Assembly: GCF_000196115.1 (NCBI RefSeq) | Contig: NC_005027.1 | Location: 4,278,001-4,342,000 of the forward strand | Source of the DNA: Rhodopirellula baltica SH 1 | Lineage (GTDB): Bacteria; Planctomycetota; Planctomycetia; Pirellulales; Pirellulaceae | Direction: 5' to 3' | Length of the DNA stretch: 64,000 nt | Part shown: piece after piece, positions 8,896 to 17,477 of the stretch | Layout: each line of letters opens with the position of its first letter | Numbering within the stretch: position 1 is the first letter of the stretch | The notes under the pieces: model-generated | Seen by the model: only the letters and a program-made list of their open reading frames with translations | Told to the model about the DNA's origin: nothing | Database searches by the model: none | Position numbers and translations under genes: made by a program

Positions 8896-10223
8896 GTAAA
8901 CCGTCCTACAAACCACGACTCAAGACGCTCAACCGCCGGATGCTTCTGCGTGGTGCCAGCACCTGTTTGGCGCTGCCTTGGTTGGAAGCGATGTTGCCAC
9001 GATCCGCCGCCGCTGCAGAATCGACCAAAGTCGTCCCACGGATGGGCATGTTCTACTTTGGCACCGGTATGAACATGCGTGAGTTCTACCCAGAAGGCTA
9101 TGGCAAAGACGCGAAGATGTCTCGCATCTTGAAGCCACTGGAAGAGCAACGCGATCAGTTCACCGTGTTGTCGGGAACCTCGCTCAGCCACGGCGGTGGT
9201 CACGATGGTGCCTACCCGTTTGCGACATCGATTGCTCGCGGCGAAAAACAAACCATTTCGCCTGACCAATTGGCTGCCGAAGTGCAGGGAAAGCACACTC
9301 GATTCCCGTCGCTGCAGTTGTCGGTCAAGCGAGGCACTGGCTTTGGCTCGCAAGCATTGGCAACCATCTCGTGGAATCGCCAGGGCATCCCATTGGCAGC
9401 GGAGAATGATCCGCAGACCATCTTCAACCATCTCTTCCGTCCGCCCAACTCACAACAACTGCTCCAACAAAGCGACGAATTTCGGCAACGCGGCAGTGTG
9501 CTCGACGCAGTGCTCTCGGATGCGAAACGACTGCAAACCCGACTCAGCCAATCCGATCGTCAACAGCTCGACCAATACTTCCATTCCATTCGCGAAGTTG
9601 AAACGACGTTGGGCCGCGAAATGGATTGGTCTGATCGCCCCAAACCCAAACCTAACCTCGATGGGTTTGGTGATTACGAAAAAGCCATCGCGCCCGAGGG
9701 CAATGGGAAGTTTGTCTACGACACGTACGCGAAATTGATGTACGACTTGATCGCCCTTGCGTTTCAAACCGATTCCACGCGCGTGGTCAGCTACGTCGTT
9801 CGAACCGAACTGGCCGGCGGTGTGTACCCAGAATTTGGTGTCTCCAAGGGTTATCACGAACTGACGCATCACGGCAACGATCCAAAAAACCTGGAGGAGC
9901 TCGCCCGGGTTGACACGATTTACATGCAGCACTGGAGTCACTTCCTGAACCGGTTGGCATCCATTCGCGAAGGGGAGGGCACTTTGCTGGACAACACGCT
10001 GCTGGGGTTCTCCAGCGGCATGGGGATCGGCCACAGCAAAGACGTTTTGCCGACAATGATTTCCGGTGGCAGTGGACTCGGCATCCGCCATCAAACGCAT
10101 CTTCAACTGAAAGACAACACGCCGCTTTCTTCTCTATGGCAAACCATGGTGGAACGGATGGGAGTGAACGTGGACGGTGAGTTCCAAGACAGCACCGGAA
10201 CGATCGGGGAACTCCTCGCATGA
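8892..10223 (+). CDS. DUF1552 exported protein
   Basis: 443-residue DUF1552 protein, nearly always encoded next to a DUF1592 protein in planctomycetes. The N-terminus has a twin-arginine-like signal (NRRMLLRGASTCLALPWLEA), suggesting Tat export of a folded protein. The body shows GMFYFGTGMNMREFYPEG and later DNTLLGFSSGMGIGHSKD and GGSGLGI, typical of this family, which is distantly related to DUF1501/sulfatase-like alkaline-phosphatase folds; function is unproven. ATG 8892 overlaps the preceding stop and its own stop overlaps the next start, so it is the middle gene of a coupled three-gene set. Confidence 0.9.
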   Translation: MSKPSYKPRLKTLNRRMLLRGASTCLALPWLEAMLPRSAAAAESTKVVPRMGMFYFGTGMNMREFYPEGYGKDAKMSRILKPLEEQRDQFTVLSGTSLSHGGGHDGAYPFATSIARGEKQTISPDQLAAEVQGKHTRFPSLQLSVKRGTGFGSQALATISWNRQGIPLAAENDPQTIFNHLFRPPNSQQLLQQSDEFRQRGSVLDAVLSDAKRLQTRLSQSDRQQLDQYFHSIREVETTLGREMDWSDRPKPKPNLDGFGDYEKAIAPEGNGKFVYDTYAKLMYDLIALAFQTDSTRVVSYVVRTELAGGVYPEFGVSKGYHELTHHGNDPKNLEELARVDTIYMQHWSHFLNRLASIREGEGTLLDNTLLGFSSGMGIGHSKDVLPTMISGGSGLGIRHQTHLQLKDNTPLSSLWQTMVERMGVNVDGEFQDSTGTIGELLA

Positions 10224-11278
10224 TTCGCCTGTGTATCAAACGACTGCACGCCGCACTCGTGTTGGCGTTGACACTGACAGTGCCCATCCAAGCACAGGAA
10301 CCTGCACGGCAATCGAACCCAAATTCGATTGGCATGCAGTTCGTCGCGATCGCCCCCGGTGAATATCGCCGAGGTTTTGACGGTTCAGGGCAACGTGATC
10401 GCCAATTCGCACTGGCTCACACCTTCAGCAACCCTCAAGCATTCCGATTTGATTCACCATCGCACTTGGTGGTGATCACCAAACCATTCGAGCTGCAAAC
10501 AACGGAAGTCACCGTCGCGCAGTTTCGCGAATTTGTGGAAGCGACCGGCTACCAAACCGAAGCGGAAAGCAACGGTGGAGCCTTGGGATGCTTTCCAAAA
10601 GAAAAAGACTACGTCGACCGCTTCCGAAAGTCGCCCGATGTGACCTGGAGGACTCCCGGGTTCGAACAATCCGATGATCATCCGGTCGTTGCCGTCAGTT
10701 GGAATGACGCGGTGAAGTTTTGCGAGTGGTTGTCGGAACAGGAAACGACGACGTATCGATTGCCAACCGAAGCCGAATGGGAATACGCCTGCCGCGCCGG
10801 TCAATCAACATGGTATTCATGGGGAAGCGATCCAGACGAAGCCTACGTTCATGCGAACGTCGCCGATGGGGCTCTCGAGGCCGCTCAACCAAACACAACC
10901 CGCTATCAGCGAGCGGTCAAACTAGAAGCTGACGACGGCGATGGCGTGGTCTTCACCGCCGCGGTCGCCAGTTTTCGCCCCAACCCGTGGGGCCTCCATG
11001 ACATGCACGGCAATGTCTGGGAATGGTGCCAAGATCGCTGGTCGGCGGACCTCTATCGACGCTACCTCGACGACGTCCCCTGGCCAAAGCGATCCCAGTT
11101 CACCATGACCGATCCGGTGATGTTGGAAGAGACACCGCAACATGCGTACGGAGACTGGCGGTGCATACGAGGCGGGGCTTGGACGTGCGCCCCGGCTTCC
11201 GTTCGCTGTTCGATCCGCACGTTTGCAGAAGCGTCTGATGCAACGATCTACACCGGGTTTCGAGTCGTCCGAGAATAG
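10220..11278 (+). CDS. Formylglycine-generating-enzyme-like (SUMF1) exported protein
   Basis: 352-residue FGE-sulfatase/SUMF1 domain protein (PF03781) with a signal peptide (residues 1-26, ending IQAQ). Family motifs: SIGMQFVAIAPGEYRRG, ELQTTEVTVAQF, HPVVAVSWNDAVKFCEWLS, YRLPTEAEWEYACRAG, NPWGLHDMHGNVWEWCQDRW and the C-terminal CIRGGAWTC...GFRVVRE. True formylglycine enzymes use two Cys five residues apart after GGS; here Cys323 is present but position 328 is Val, with a Cys at 330. It may therefore not be an active sulfatase-modifying enzyme despite nearby sulfatase genes. Coupled by ATGA overlap to the DUF1552 gene. Confidence 0.88.
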   Translation: MIRLCIKRLHAALVLALTLTVPIQAQEPARQSNPNSIGMQFVAIAPGEYRRGFDGSGQRDRQFALAHTFSNPQAFRFDSPSHLVVITKPFELQTTEVTVAQFREFVEATGYQTEAESNGGALGCFPKEKDYVDRFRKSPDVTWRTPGFEQSDDHPVVAVSWNDAVKFCEWLSEQETTTYRLPTEAEWEYACRAGQSTWYSWGSDPDEAYVHANVADGALEAAQPNTTRYQRAVKLEADDGDGVVFTAAVASFRPNPWGLHDMHGNVWEWCQDRWSADLYRRYLDDVPWPKRSQFTMTDPVMLEETPQHAYGDWRCIRGGAWTCAPASVRCSIRTFAEASDATIYTGFRVVRE

Positions 11279-11358
11279 CAAACGGATGCCACCAACGATC
11301 GAAAGTGATATCAACGTGGTGTTGTCACGTCTGCCTCGCGATGCAACAGTTGTCTTCC

Positions 11359-12003
11359 ATGTCGGAACCTCAAAATGTCAGCCACTGGATCGACCAAGTC
11401 AAAGACGGCGATTCCATCGCCGCCAACCAGATTTGGCAGCATTACTATGACCGATTGGTGAGATCAGTCCGAAACAAGCTTTTCGGTCAAAACCGAGCGG
11501 TCTCCGACGAAGAAGACATCGTCCTGAGCGTTTTTGACAGTTTCTATTCGGCCGCGCAAAAGGGCCGATTTCCGGATTTGTCCGACCGAGACGATTTGTG
11601 GCGTTTGCTACTGAAGATGTCCGCTCGAAAAGTGGTTGACAAAAAACGTCGTGACCATCGCCAACGACGCGGTGGTGACGTTCAACTGCATTCGTTGGAT
11701 AAACGCGAAGACAACCAGACTTTCATCGAAGCCATCGGCGACGAGCCATCACCCGAGATGATTTTGATGATGGAAGAATCGGTGGAGCAATTTTTTTCGC
11801 ATTTGGGTGTCGGGCAGTTGCGAGATTTGGCGGGTGCCAAGTTAGAAGGGTATTCCAACGCGGAACTTGCCGCACGATTTGGATGCTCCGAACGGACGAT
11901 TGAACGTCGTCTGCATCTCATCCGTGAAAAATGTCACCAGGAACTGTTCGATGAGCATTCGTCAGAAGAAACTACCGATCGCGACCTTGGAACGAATCGA
12001 TGA
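11359..12003 (+). CDS. ECF-type RNA polymerase sigma factor
   Basis: 214-residue sigma-70-family factor of the planctomycete ECF type. Region 2 includes NQIWQHYYDRLVRSVRNKLF and EEDIVLSVFDSFY; region 4 includes LAGAKLEGYSNAELAARFGCSERTIERRL, a clear helix-turn-helix for -35 recognition. The middle (DKREDNQTFIEAIGDEPSP) is the linker. Start chosen at ATG 11359 by family resemblance (MSEPQNVSHWIDQVKDGDS); ATG 11341 is the alternative. It begins 80 bp after the SUMF1 gene, so may share its transcript, and overlaps the kinase gene by 53 bp, which indicates coupled translation and a joint signalling role. Confidence 0.9.
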   Translation: MSEPQNVSHWIDQVKDGDSIAANQIWQHYYDRLVRSVRNKLFGQNRAVSDEEDIVLSVFDSFYSAAQKGRFPDLSDRDDLWRLLLKMSARKVVDKKRRDHRQRRGGDVQLHSLDKREDNQTFIEAIGDEPSPEMILMMEESVEQFFSHLGVGQLRDLAGAKLEGYSNAELAARFGCSERTIERRLHLIREKCHQELFDEHSSEETTDRDLGTNR

Positions 12004-13702
12004 CCTGTGCGCGGAGTTCGAACGAAAATGGCAATCCGACCAATCCCCCTCCATCGAATCGGCGCTGACCGAGGACATTTCACCCGACGAACGGGACGTT
12101 TTGCTGGCTGAATTGATTGTCTTGGATGTCGACTATCGGCGGCGACGATCCGAGAGCCCCAACGAGCAAGACTACCTGGATCGCTTTCCCGACAACGTCT
12201 CAGTCATCCGCGACGCTTTCCGCGGGAACGACCAACCCAAGCGAGCCTTCCTGCCGCCTTCGGTTGAACAACTGAGTGAGCAATTCCCCTCGTTGCAGAT
12301 CACCGAACTACTCGGCGCAGGCGGAATGGGTGCGGTCTACAAAGCACGCCAGGAAGGGCTCGATCGCGTCGTTGCTCTCAAAATCCTTCCCGAAGAATTT
12401 GGTCACGACGTCAAGTTTGCGTTGCGGTTCACTCGTGAAGCTCGCACGCTCGCGAAATTGAACCATCCCAACATCGTCTCGGTCTATGAGTTCGGACACG
12501 TCGATGACACGTACTATTTCTTGATGGAATACGTGGACGGGTCGACGCTGCGGGATGTGGTCGCGGCCGGTCAGCTCGCTCCCGCTCATGCACTGGCGAT
12601 CGTGCCGCATCTTTGCGACGCACTTCAGTACGCTCATGACAACGGCGTTATCCACCGAGACATCAAACCGGAAAACATTCTGATGGCCGTCGACGGTTCG
12701 GTAAAAATTGCCGACTTCGGACTTTCGCGAATCCTTGGCGATCAAGACCAACCTTCGGCGCTCACTGGAACCCACCAGATCATGGGCACCCCGCGGTACA
12801 TGGCACCGGAACAACTCGAAGGTGCCCGTGGAGTCGACCATCGCGCCGACATTTATTCGCTCGGCGTGGTCTTCTACGAGATGCTGACTGGTGAACTTCC
12901 AATCGGTCGTTTCGCGGTTCCATCGAAGAAGGTCCAGATCGATGTTCGATTGGATGATGTTGTTTTGAGAACGCTCGAGAAGGAACCGCAACGTCGGTAT
13001 CAGCGAGCCAGCCAAATCAAATCGGACGTGCAATCCATTGCCTCGGGTGACCGTGCCGCATTGGCACCGACTCAAGTCATGCCATCGGATCCCCAGCGTG
13101 ATCATGCCCACTCGTCCTCGGGCGCCCACGACCAGGAACTCGCGGGCCGATTGTTGTTGACCCGCCGCCAACTCATGGAGCGGGTCGAATCATCGCTGCG
13201 ACCTCTGTTCGCCGGACAGGTGCTTCAGATTTTCGTCGGCGTGGCACTGATCGCCCTGGGAGCCTACTGCTGGGCGCCCAACACGCATGTGCCACATCGA
13301 TTGTTCAGCGGCGTGATCGTGCACGTCTATGGTTTGCTGCTGATCATTGTGGCTGCCAACGTTTTGGTTCGAATCAAACGCGTCGACACCTCCCAACCGA
13401 TCAACGAAATCCGTGAAAGGCTGAATGCAGTCAGAAGCTTCTCACTTCGGGTCGGTCCGATCATCGGAATTGCATGGTGGTTGATTTGGATCCCCGTCGT
13501 CGTCGCCGCAGGATTCGATTCCATCCTCCATCCCAACTCACTTTATCCATCGCTGATCCTGGGTGTGATCGGACTCGTTGGCTCGTGCGGGTTGTACGCG
13601 ATGGCGATGAAATCAGAACCCTGGCGTCAAAAACTCGGCGGGCGAAGTGTCACCAATGCCGAGCGAGAGCTCGCCGAAATCGAGCAAACCAACATCCGCT
13701 GA
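11951..13702 (+). CDS. Membrane-anchored serine/threonine protein kinase
   Basis: 583-residue Hanks-type kinase. Cytoplasmic N-terminal region (1-115) is a planctomycete extension with DLCAEFERKWQSD and LDRFPD motifs. Kinase domain about 117-370: glycine loop LGAGGMGAVY (121-130), Lys144 in VALK, catalytic HRDIKPEN (235-242), DFG (255-257), APE (285-287), so all catalytic residues are present. About four transmembrane segments follow (residues about 420-565), without a large extracellular sensor. It starts inside the sigma factor gene (53-bp overlap). Known pairing of ECF factors with kinases in planctomycetes suggests that it controls the sigma factor by phosphorylation; that is inference. 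Confidence 0.92.
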   Translation: MSIRQKKLPIATLERIDDLCAEFERKWQSDQSPSIESALTEDISPDERDVLLAELIVLDVDYRRRRSESPNEQDYLDRFPDNVSVIRDAFRGNDQPKRAFLPPSVEQLSEQFPSLQITELLGAGGMGAVYKARQEGLDRVVALKILPEEFGHDVKFALRFTREARTLAKLNHPNIVSVYEFGHVDDTYYFLMEYVDGSTLRDVVAAGQLAPAHALAIVPHLCDALQYAHDNGVIHRDIKPENILMAVDGSVKIADFGLSRILGDQDQPSALTGTHQIMGTPRYMAPEQLEGARGVDHRADIYSLGVVFYEMLTGELPIGRFAVPSKKVQIDVRLDDVVLRTLEKEPQRRYQRASQIKSDVQSIASGDRAALAPTQVMPSDPQRDHAHSSSGAHDQELAGRLLLTRRQLMERVESSLRPLFAGQVLQIFVGVALIALGAYCWAPNTHVPHRLFSGVIVHVYGLLLIIVAANVLVRIKRVDTSQPINEIRERLNAVRSFSLRVGPIIGIAWWLIWIPVVVAAGFDSILHPNSLYPSLILGVIGLVGSCGLYAMAMKSEPWRQKLGGRSVTNAERELAEIEQTNIR

Positions 13703-13703
13703 T

Positions 13704-13745
13704 TTCTAGCTTCTAGCTTCTAGCTTCTAGCTTCTAGCTTCTAGC
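13704..13745 (+). repeat. Heptamer tandem repeat, six copies of TTCTAGC
   Basis: Six perfect 7-bp units start one base after the kinase stop codon. Each unit holds a TAG, and the 7-bp period places stops in all three plus-strand frames. Confidence 0.97.
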
Positions 13746-13848
13746 TACTGGCTACTGGCTACTGGCTACTGGCTACTGGCTACTGGCTACTGGCTACTGG
13801 CTACTGGCTACTGGCTACTGGCTACTGGCTACTGGCTACTGGCTACTG
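13746..13848 (+). repeat. Heptamer tandem repeat, fourteen copies of TACTGGC
   Basis: Fourteen perfect 7-bp units plus a partial TACTG. The unit differs from the preceding TTCTAGC array at two positions (T-A-C-T-G-G-C against T-T-C-T-A-G-C), and the phase is kept at the junction, so one array probably arose from the other. No sequence divergence between units. Confidence 0.97.
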
Positions 13849-13880
13849 TGGCTCTGTGGCTCTGTGGCTCTGTGGCTCTT
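13849..13880 (+). repeat. Octamer tandem repeat, four copies of TGGCTCTG
   Basis: Three perfect units and one ending in T. It follows the heptamer array directly, sharing the TGGC core, and ends 7 bp before the SDR gene stop. Confidence 0.93.
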
Positions 13881-13887
13881 TCCACTC

Positions 13888-14625
13888 TCAAACAACCCCA
13901 CCATTTGCCCGCAGCGTTTGACCATTCACCCAAGACCCATCCGGACCGGCCAAAAAGGACACCACGGATGCGATGTCATCGGGTTGTCCCAGACGTTCCA
14001 GCGGCGACATGTTCGTTAACCGATCGATCAACTCATCTGACTTGTCGTCCAGGAAAAGCTTGGTCGCGGTTGGGCCAGGAGCAACAGAGTTGACCGTGAT
14101 CTGTCGTCCTCTCAATTCATTCGCCAGCACAGATGACATGGCCTCCACAGCCGCCTTTGTTGCGGAGTAAACACCGTAATTCGGCATTCGCAATCCGATG
14201 ACGCTGGACGACAGATTGATCACCCGACCACCATCGCGAAGTCGGCAGGCCGCTTCTCGCATCGTGTGGAAACACCCCTTCAGGTTGACATCGACCAGCC
14301 GAGCAAAATCCTCGTCCGAGGTCTCAGCAAGCGGTTGCATCTTCAGAACGCCAGCGTTGTTGACCAACACGTCCACCCCGCCAAACGACTCCGTCGCGAA
14401 ATCAAAGAGTTTCTCGACCGCGTCCGAGTCACTCACATCGGCTTGAAATGACTGTGCCGAACCACCTGCTTCTGTGATGCGTTGGGTCAGTTCATCGGCC
14501 GCCTTGGAACTGTTTGCGTAGTTGATCACAACCGAAAATCCGTCGCTCGCCAATCGTTCGGCAATTGCCGCACCGATCCCGCGTGACCCACCGGTGACAA
14601 TGGCAACCCGGTTGTTGTTGTTCAT
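13888..14625 (-). CDS. Short-chain dehydrogenase/reductase
   Basis: 245-residue classical SDR oxidoreductase (FabG-like, adh_short_C2). Seen: NAD(P)-binding TGGSRGIG at residues 10-17, NNAG at about 89-92, catalytic Ser in INLSSS and YGVYSATK (Tyr-x3-Lys), and a C-terminal GSWVNGQTLRANGG. The Asn in VINYANSSKA after the second strand suits NADP(H) or NAD(H); cofactor and substrate cannot be fixed. No fatty-acid genes are nearby, so a FabG housekeeping role is unlikely. The gene stands alone, ending at the tandem repeat array and divergent from the sulfatase at 14770. Confidence 0.92.
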   Translation of the reverse strand: MNNNNRVAIVTGGSRGIGAAIAERLASDGFSVVINYANSSKAADELTQRITEAGGSAQSFQADVSDSDAVEKLFDFATESFGGVDVLVNNAGVLKMQPLAETSDEDFARLVDVNLKGCFHTMREAACRLRDGGRVINLSSSVIGLRMPNYGVYSATKAAVEAMSSVLANELRGRQITVNSVAPGPTATKLFLDDKSDELIDRLTNMSPLERLGQPDDIASVVSFLAGPDGSWVNGQTLRANGGVV

Positions 14626-14769
14626 TTGAAAATGCTTTCTTCGCTAGTGAAATGTTGAAATGATCCTCAAGTAATGACCTTGCACCCGAAGAGTACGCCG
14701 GCCCTTTACACTATTTCAACAAACCCACCCCCGTTTTCATGGCACGCGTTTCTCCTGGTCAATCTCTTC

Positions 14770-16116
14770 ATGTCCCGAGTCTTACCTCTCCTTTCTACAT
14801 TGCTACTCACTTATTTTTTGCCTTTCGCGTCATCCAATGCCACTGAGCCCTCCGGCGTCACGACTCACCCAAACATCTTGATGATCTACGCCGACGACCT
14901 CGGCTATGAAGCACTGCAGTGTTATGACGGCCTCGATTTCGCCACGCCAAAACTGGATGCGATGGCAGCGGAAGGTGTGCGGTTCGATCGGGCCTACGCG
15001 AGCCCTGTCTGCACACCCTCACGGGTCAGCCTACTGACAGGGCTGTATCCGTTTCGACATTCGCATCTTGGAGTCCTACCGGTACACAAGGGAACACGCC
15101 AAAAAGTGGACTTTGGAAAAATGCCGACCTTCCCGCAATTAATGCGGGAAGGTGGGTACACGACCAGCGTCACCGGCAAATGGCAACTGGCGACTCTTGA
15201 AGTCTGGCCAAACCATATTCGCAACGCAGGCTTTGATTCCTGGTGCGTCTGGCAAATTTGGCGAGACGGCGAAAAGACGTCACGTCATTGGAACCCGACG
15301 TTCAACGAAGACGGCCATATCCGGGAAGACATCCAGCAACGATTTGGTCCCGATGTTTTGGTCGACCATGTGATTGATCAGATGGCCGAGGCGCAAGCGT
15401 CGCAACAACCTTTCTTGATCATCCACAATGAATTGCTTCCGCACGATCCAATCGTTGAAACCCCCGAGGATCGAAGGCTGAAGCGGCAACCTCGTCTTGC
15501 GCACATGATCGAATACATGGACCAATTGGTCGGACGGTTACTCGATGCGGTGGAAAGACTCGGAATTCGAGACAACACTTACGTGGTATTCATGGGTGAC
15601 AATGGCACTCACGAGGTTGACTTTGACAATCCGAAATTTGGACAACCGGGGGAACAAAAACACACTCGTCATACGCGTGCCGGAAATGTCAACGGCGGCA
15701 AGTTCGACCTGAATGATGCGGGCACTCATGTTCCGCTGATCGTCTGGGGACCGCCATCGGTACCCGCCGGCCAGGTTTGTGACGACTTGGTGGATGTCGT
15801 GGATCTGTTCCCCACCTATTGCGAATTGACCGGTACGACAATCCCTGAATCACTGAGGGTCGATGGCCGCAGCATCGCGCCGCAGATTCACGGCCAAACC
15901 GGGAAGCATCGTCCGTGGGTGCACCACGCGATTAGCGGAAAAGGAGACAGTCTGTTCGACGGTTCATGGCGACTATCCAGTCAGAAGGACCAATTGTGGG
16001 ACGCCCGCGAACTGCCGGCCGAATCACCAGCGGCAGCGAATGATGAACACGCCGAATCAGCTCGCGTCCGACTCGAGAAAGTTTTTCGAACGCTTCATCA
16101 AAACGCCTCCCAGTGA
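14770..16116 (+). CDS. Type I sulfatase with CTPSR active site
   Basis: 448-residue secreted sulfatase. ATG 14770 gives a signal peptide (VLPLLSTLLLTYFLPFASS); the upstream ATG 14674 would place 32 residues before it. Metal ligands Asp42-Asp43 in YADDLG; formylglycine site CTPSR at 81-85; FMGDNGTHE further on with the second metal site. The motif that usually reads GKWHLG reads GKWQLA here, so the active-site His is Gln. The C-terminus is compact and lacks the usual long second domain. Substrate is unknown, likely a sulfated algal polysaccharide fragment. Converges on the lactonase gene 66 bp away. Confidence 0.93.
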   Translation: MSRVLPLLSTLLLTYFLPFASSNATEPSGVTTHPNILMIYADDLGYEALQCYDGLDFATPKLDAMAAEGVRFDRAYASPVCTPSRVSLLTGLYPFRHSHLGVLPVHKGTRQKVDFGKMPTFPQLMREGGYTTSVTGKWQLATLEVWPNHIRNAGFDSWCVWQIWRDGEKTSRHWNPTFNEDGHIREDIQQRFGPDVLVDHVIDQMAEAQASQQPFLIIHNELLPHDPIVETPEDRRLKRQPRLAHMIEYMDQLVGRLLDAVERLGIRDNTYVVFMGDNGTHEVDFDNPKFGQPGEQKHTRHTRAGNVNGGKFDLNDAGTHVPLIVWGPPSVPAGQVCDDLVDVVDLFPTYCELTGTTIPESLRVDGRSIAPQIHGQTGKHRPWVHHAISGKGDSLFDGSWRLSSQKDQLWDARELPAESPAAANDEHAESARVRLEKVFRTLHQNASQ

Positions 16117-16182
16117 TTGAGAAACAACTTCCGGGACCGAGATGAATCGACAGCTCGGTCGCGGATTACCACTCGATTCCAC

Positions 16183-17373
16183 CTACTTGCTGAACAGCAC
16201 GCAGATCGGTGTGGGGACTTGTTGGGTCTGGCGTGTAAAAGTCAGCTCGCCGGTGTCCGCGTCGATTTCAAACACCGTCGCGGTATGGCTGTCTCTGCCA
16301 GCGGCAATCAACCAGCGACCGCTGGGATCAAGGTTGAAGTTGCGAGGCCAACCACCGCGGATGGCTTCGACCTCGACCAGTTCCATTTGCCCCGCTTCAT
16401 CAATGCGAAAAACGGAGATGCTGTCGTGGCCGCGATTGGCGGAGTACACAAACTTGCCCGACGGGTGAACGCGAATTTCAGACGCACTGTTGAAACGCTC
16501 TTTCGCTTTGATTTCTTCCGATAGGGCAGGGACGGTTTGCCCGGCCGTCATCGTCCCCGCCTTCGCTTCGTAATCAAACACGGTGACCGAAAGAGCCAAC
16601 TCGTTGAGCAGATAAATGCGTTTACCGTCTGGGCTGAACTTCATGTGGCGTGGCCCGCCACCGGGGATCCCTTCGCCAAAACCATGATGGGTGAGTGATG
16701 GACCGTTTGGATCCAATTTCCAAATCACGACTTTATCCATGCCCAAATCAGGCGTGAAAGCGAATCGGTTATCGGGCGATGTCCCGACCCAGTGAGCGTG
16801 CGGTGCGTCCTGGCGGTTTCCAACCACGCCTGATCCCGCTGGTGACAACAGGGCATCGTGTTCATAGACCTGCACACGGCGTTTGACCGAACCGTCTTCG
16901 GCCAGTTCATACAACGTCGTCGAGCCACCGCCGTATTGTGCTGAGAGCAGCACGCTTCCCGTGCGATCGGTTGCCAAGTGTGCGACTCCACCATCACCGC
17001 TCTCGACCGACCCCATTTCAACCAATTTTGCGCCCGTGGAATCGGCTTGCACACGATAAGCCGTGACGCCGTTCCCGCTGGAGGCGTATAGCACGGGCTT
17101 GTTTGGATGCATCGCCAAGAACCCGGGTTGCTGTGCCTTGGCCGCCAAGGTCGCCGGACTCAGTTTGCCCGATTCGGTGTCGAAAGTGGCGTGGTAGATC
17201 CCTTCGCTGGCACCGCCTCGGGGCGTTGTGGTTCCAAACCAAACGTTCAGTGTTTCCGCCATCACCGGACTCCCTTGCAAAACGGCCAAAACAACCATGG
17301 CCATCAGGCCAAATTTCATCCCAAAGTACGCTCGCGTTGTTGTTTGCTGGTCGCCGCTCAATTCGCTGCTCAT
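16183..17373 (-). CDS. Exported lactonase-family beta-propeller protein
   Basis: 396-residue member of the Lactonase family (PF10282, seven-bladed propeller, 6-phosphogluconolactonase-like). ATG 17373 is chosen over 17391 because GGAGAG stands six bases before it. Signal peptide about residues 20-45 (FGLMAMVVLAVLQGSPVMA). Blade-like segments: YHATFDTESGKLSPATL, FLAMHPNKPVLYASS, RHMKFSPDGKRIYLLNELALS, IRVHPSGKFVYSANRGHDSISVF and FNLDPSGRWLIAAGRDSHT. Cytoplasmic YbhE-type enzymes hydrolyse 6-phosphogluconolactone; export argues for another, periplasmic, sugar-lactone or unknown substrate. Confidence 0.9.
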   Translation of the reverse strand: MSSELSGDQQTTTRAYFGMKFGLMAMVVLAVLQGSPVMAETLNVWFGTTTPRGGASEGIYHATFDTESGKLSPATLAAKAQQPGFLAMHPNKPVLYASSGNGVTAYRVQADSTGAKLVEMGSVESGDGGVAHLATDRTGSVLLSAQYGGGSTTLYELAEDGSVKRRVQVYEHDALLSPAGSGVVGNRQDAPHAHWVGTSPDNRFAFTPDLGMDKVVIWKLDPNGPSLTHHGFGEGIPGGGPRHMKFSPDGKRIYLLNELALSVTVFDYEAKAGTMTAGQTVPALSEEIKAKERFNSASEIRVHPSGKFVYSANRGHDSISVFRIDEAGQMELVEVEAIRGGWPRNFNLDPSGRWLIAAGRDSHTATVFEIDADTGELTFTRQTQQVPTPICVLFSK

Positions 17374-17379
17374 CTGCGT

Positions 17380-17385
17380 CTCTCC
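17380..17385 (-). promoter_or_regulatory. Shine-Dalgarno site for the lactonase gene
   Basis: GGAGAG on the minus strand, six bases before ATG 17373; decides this start over ATG 17391. Confidence 0.7.
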
Positions 17386-17477
17386 GATCATGGTTGCGAT
17401 TCTTGGCTGTCTGGTGAGAAAAACTCGTTGAAGGGGGCATCATACCCCAGTAGGCGTGGAGGGAGAGAGAGGAAAGT

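Noticed and set aside
8167-8916. 249-codon minus-strand frame opposite the DUF1592 gene
   Set aside because: Lies within the DUF1588/DUF1585 coding region, which is clear on the plus strand.
10655-10675. GGTTCGAA motif resembling a tRNA T-loop
   Set aside because: Falls inside the SUMF1 coding sequence and has no cloverleaf partner sequences.
12308-13171. 287-codon minus-strand frame opposite the kinase domain
   Set aside because: Shadow of the kinase gene, whose catalytic motifs are all intact on the plus strand.
13704-13880. CRISPR array
   Set aside because: Units are directly abutting 7-8-mers with no spacers and no cas genes nearby.
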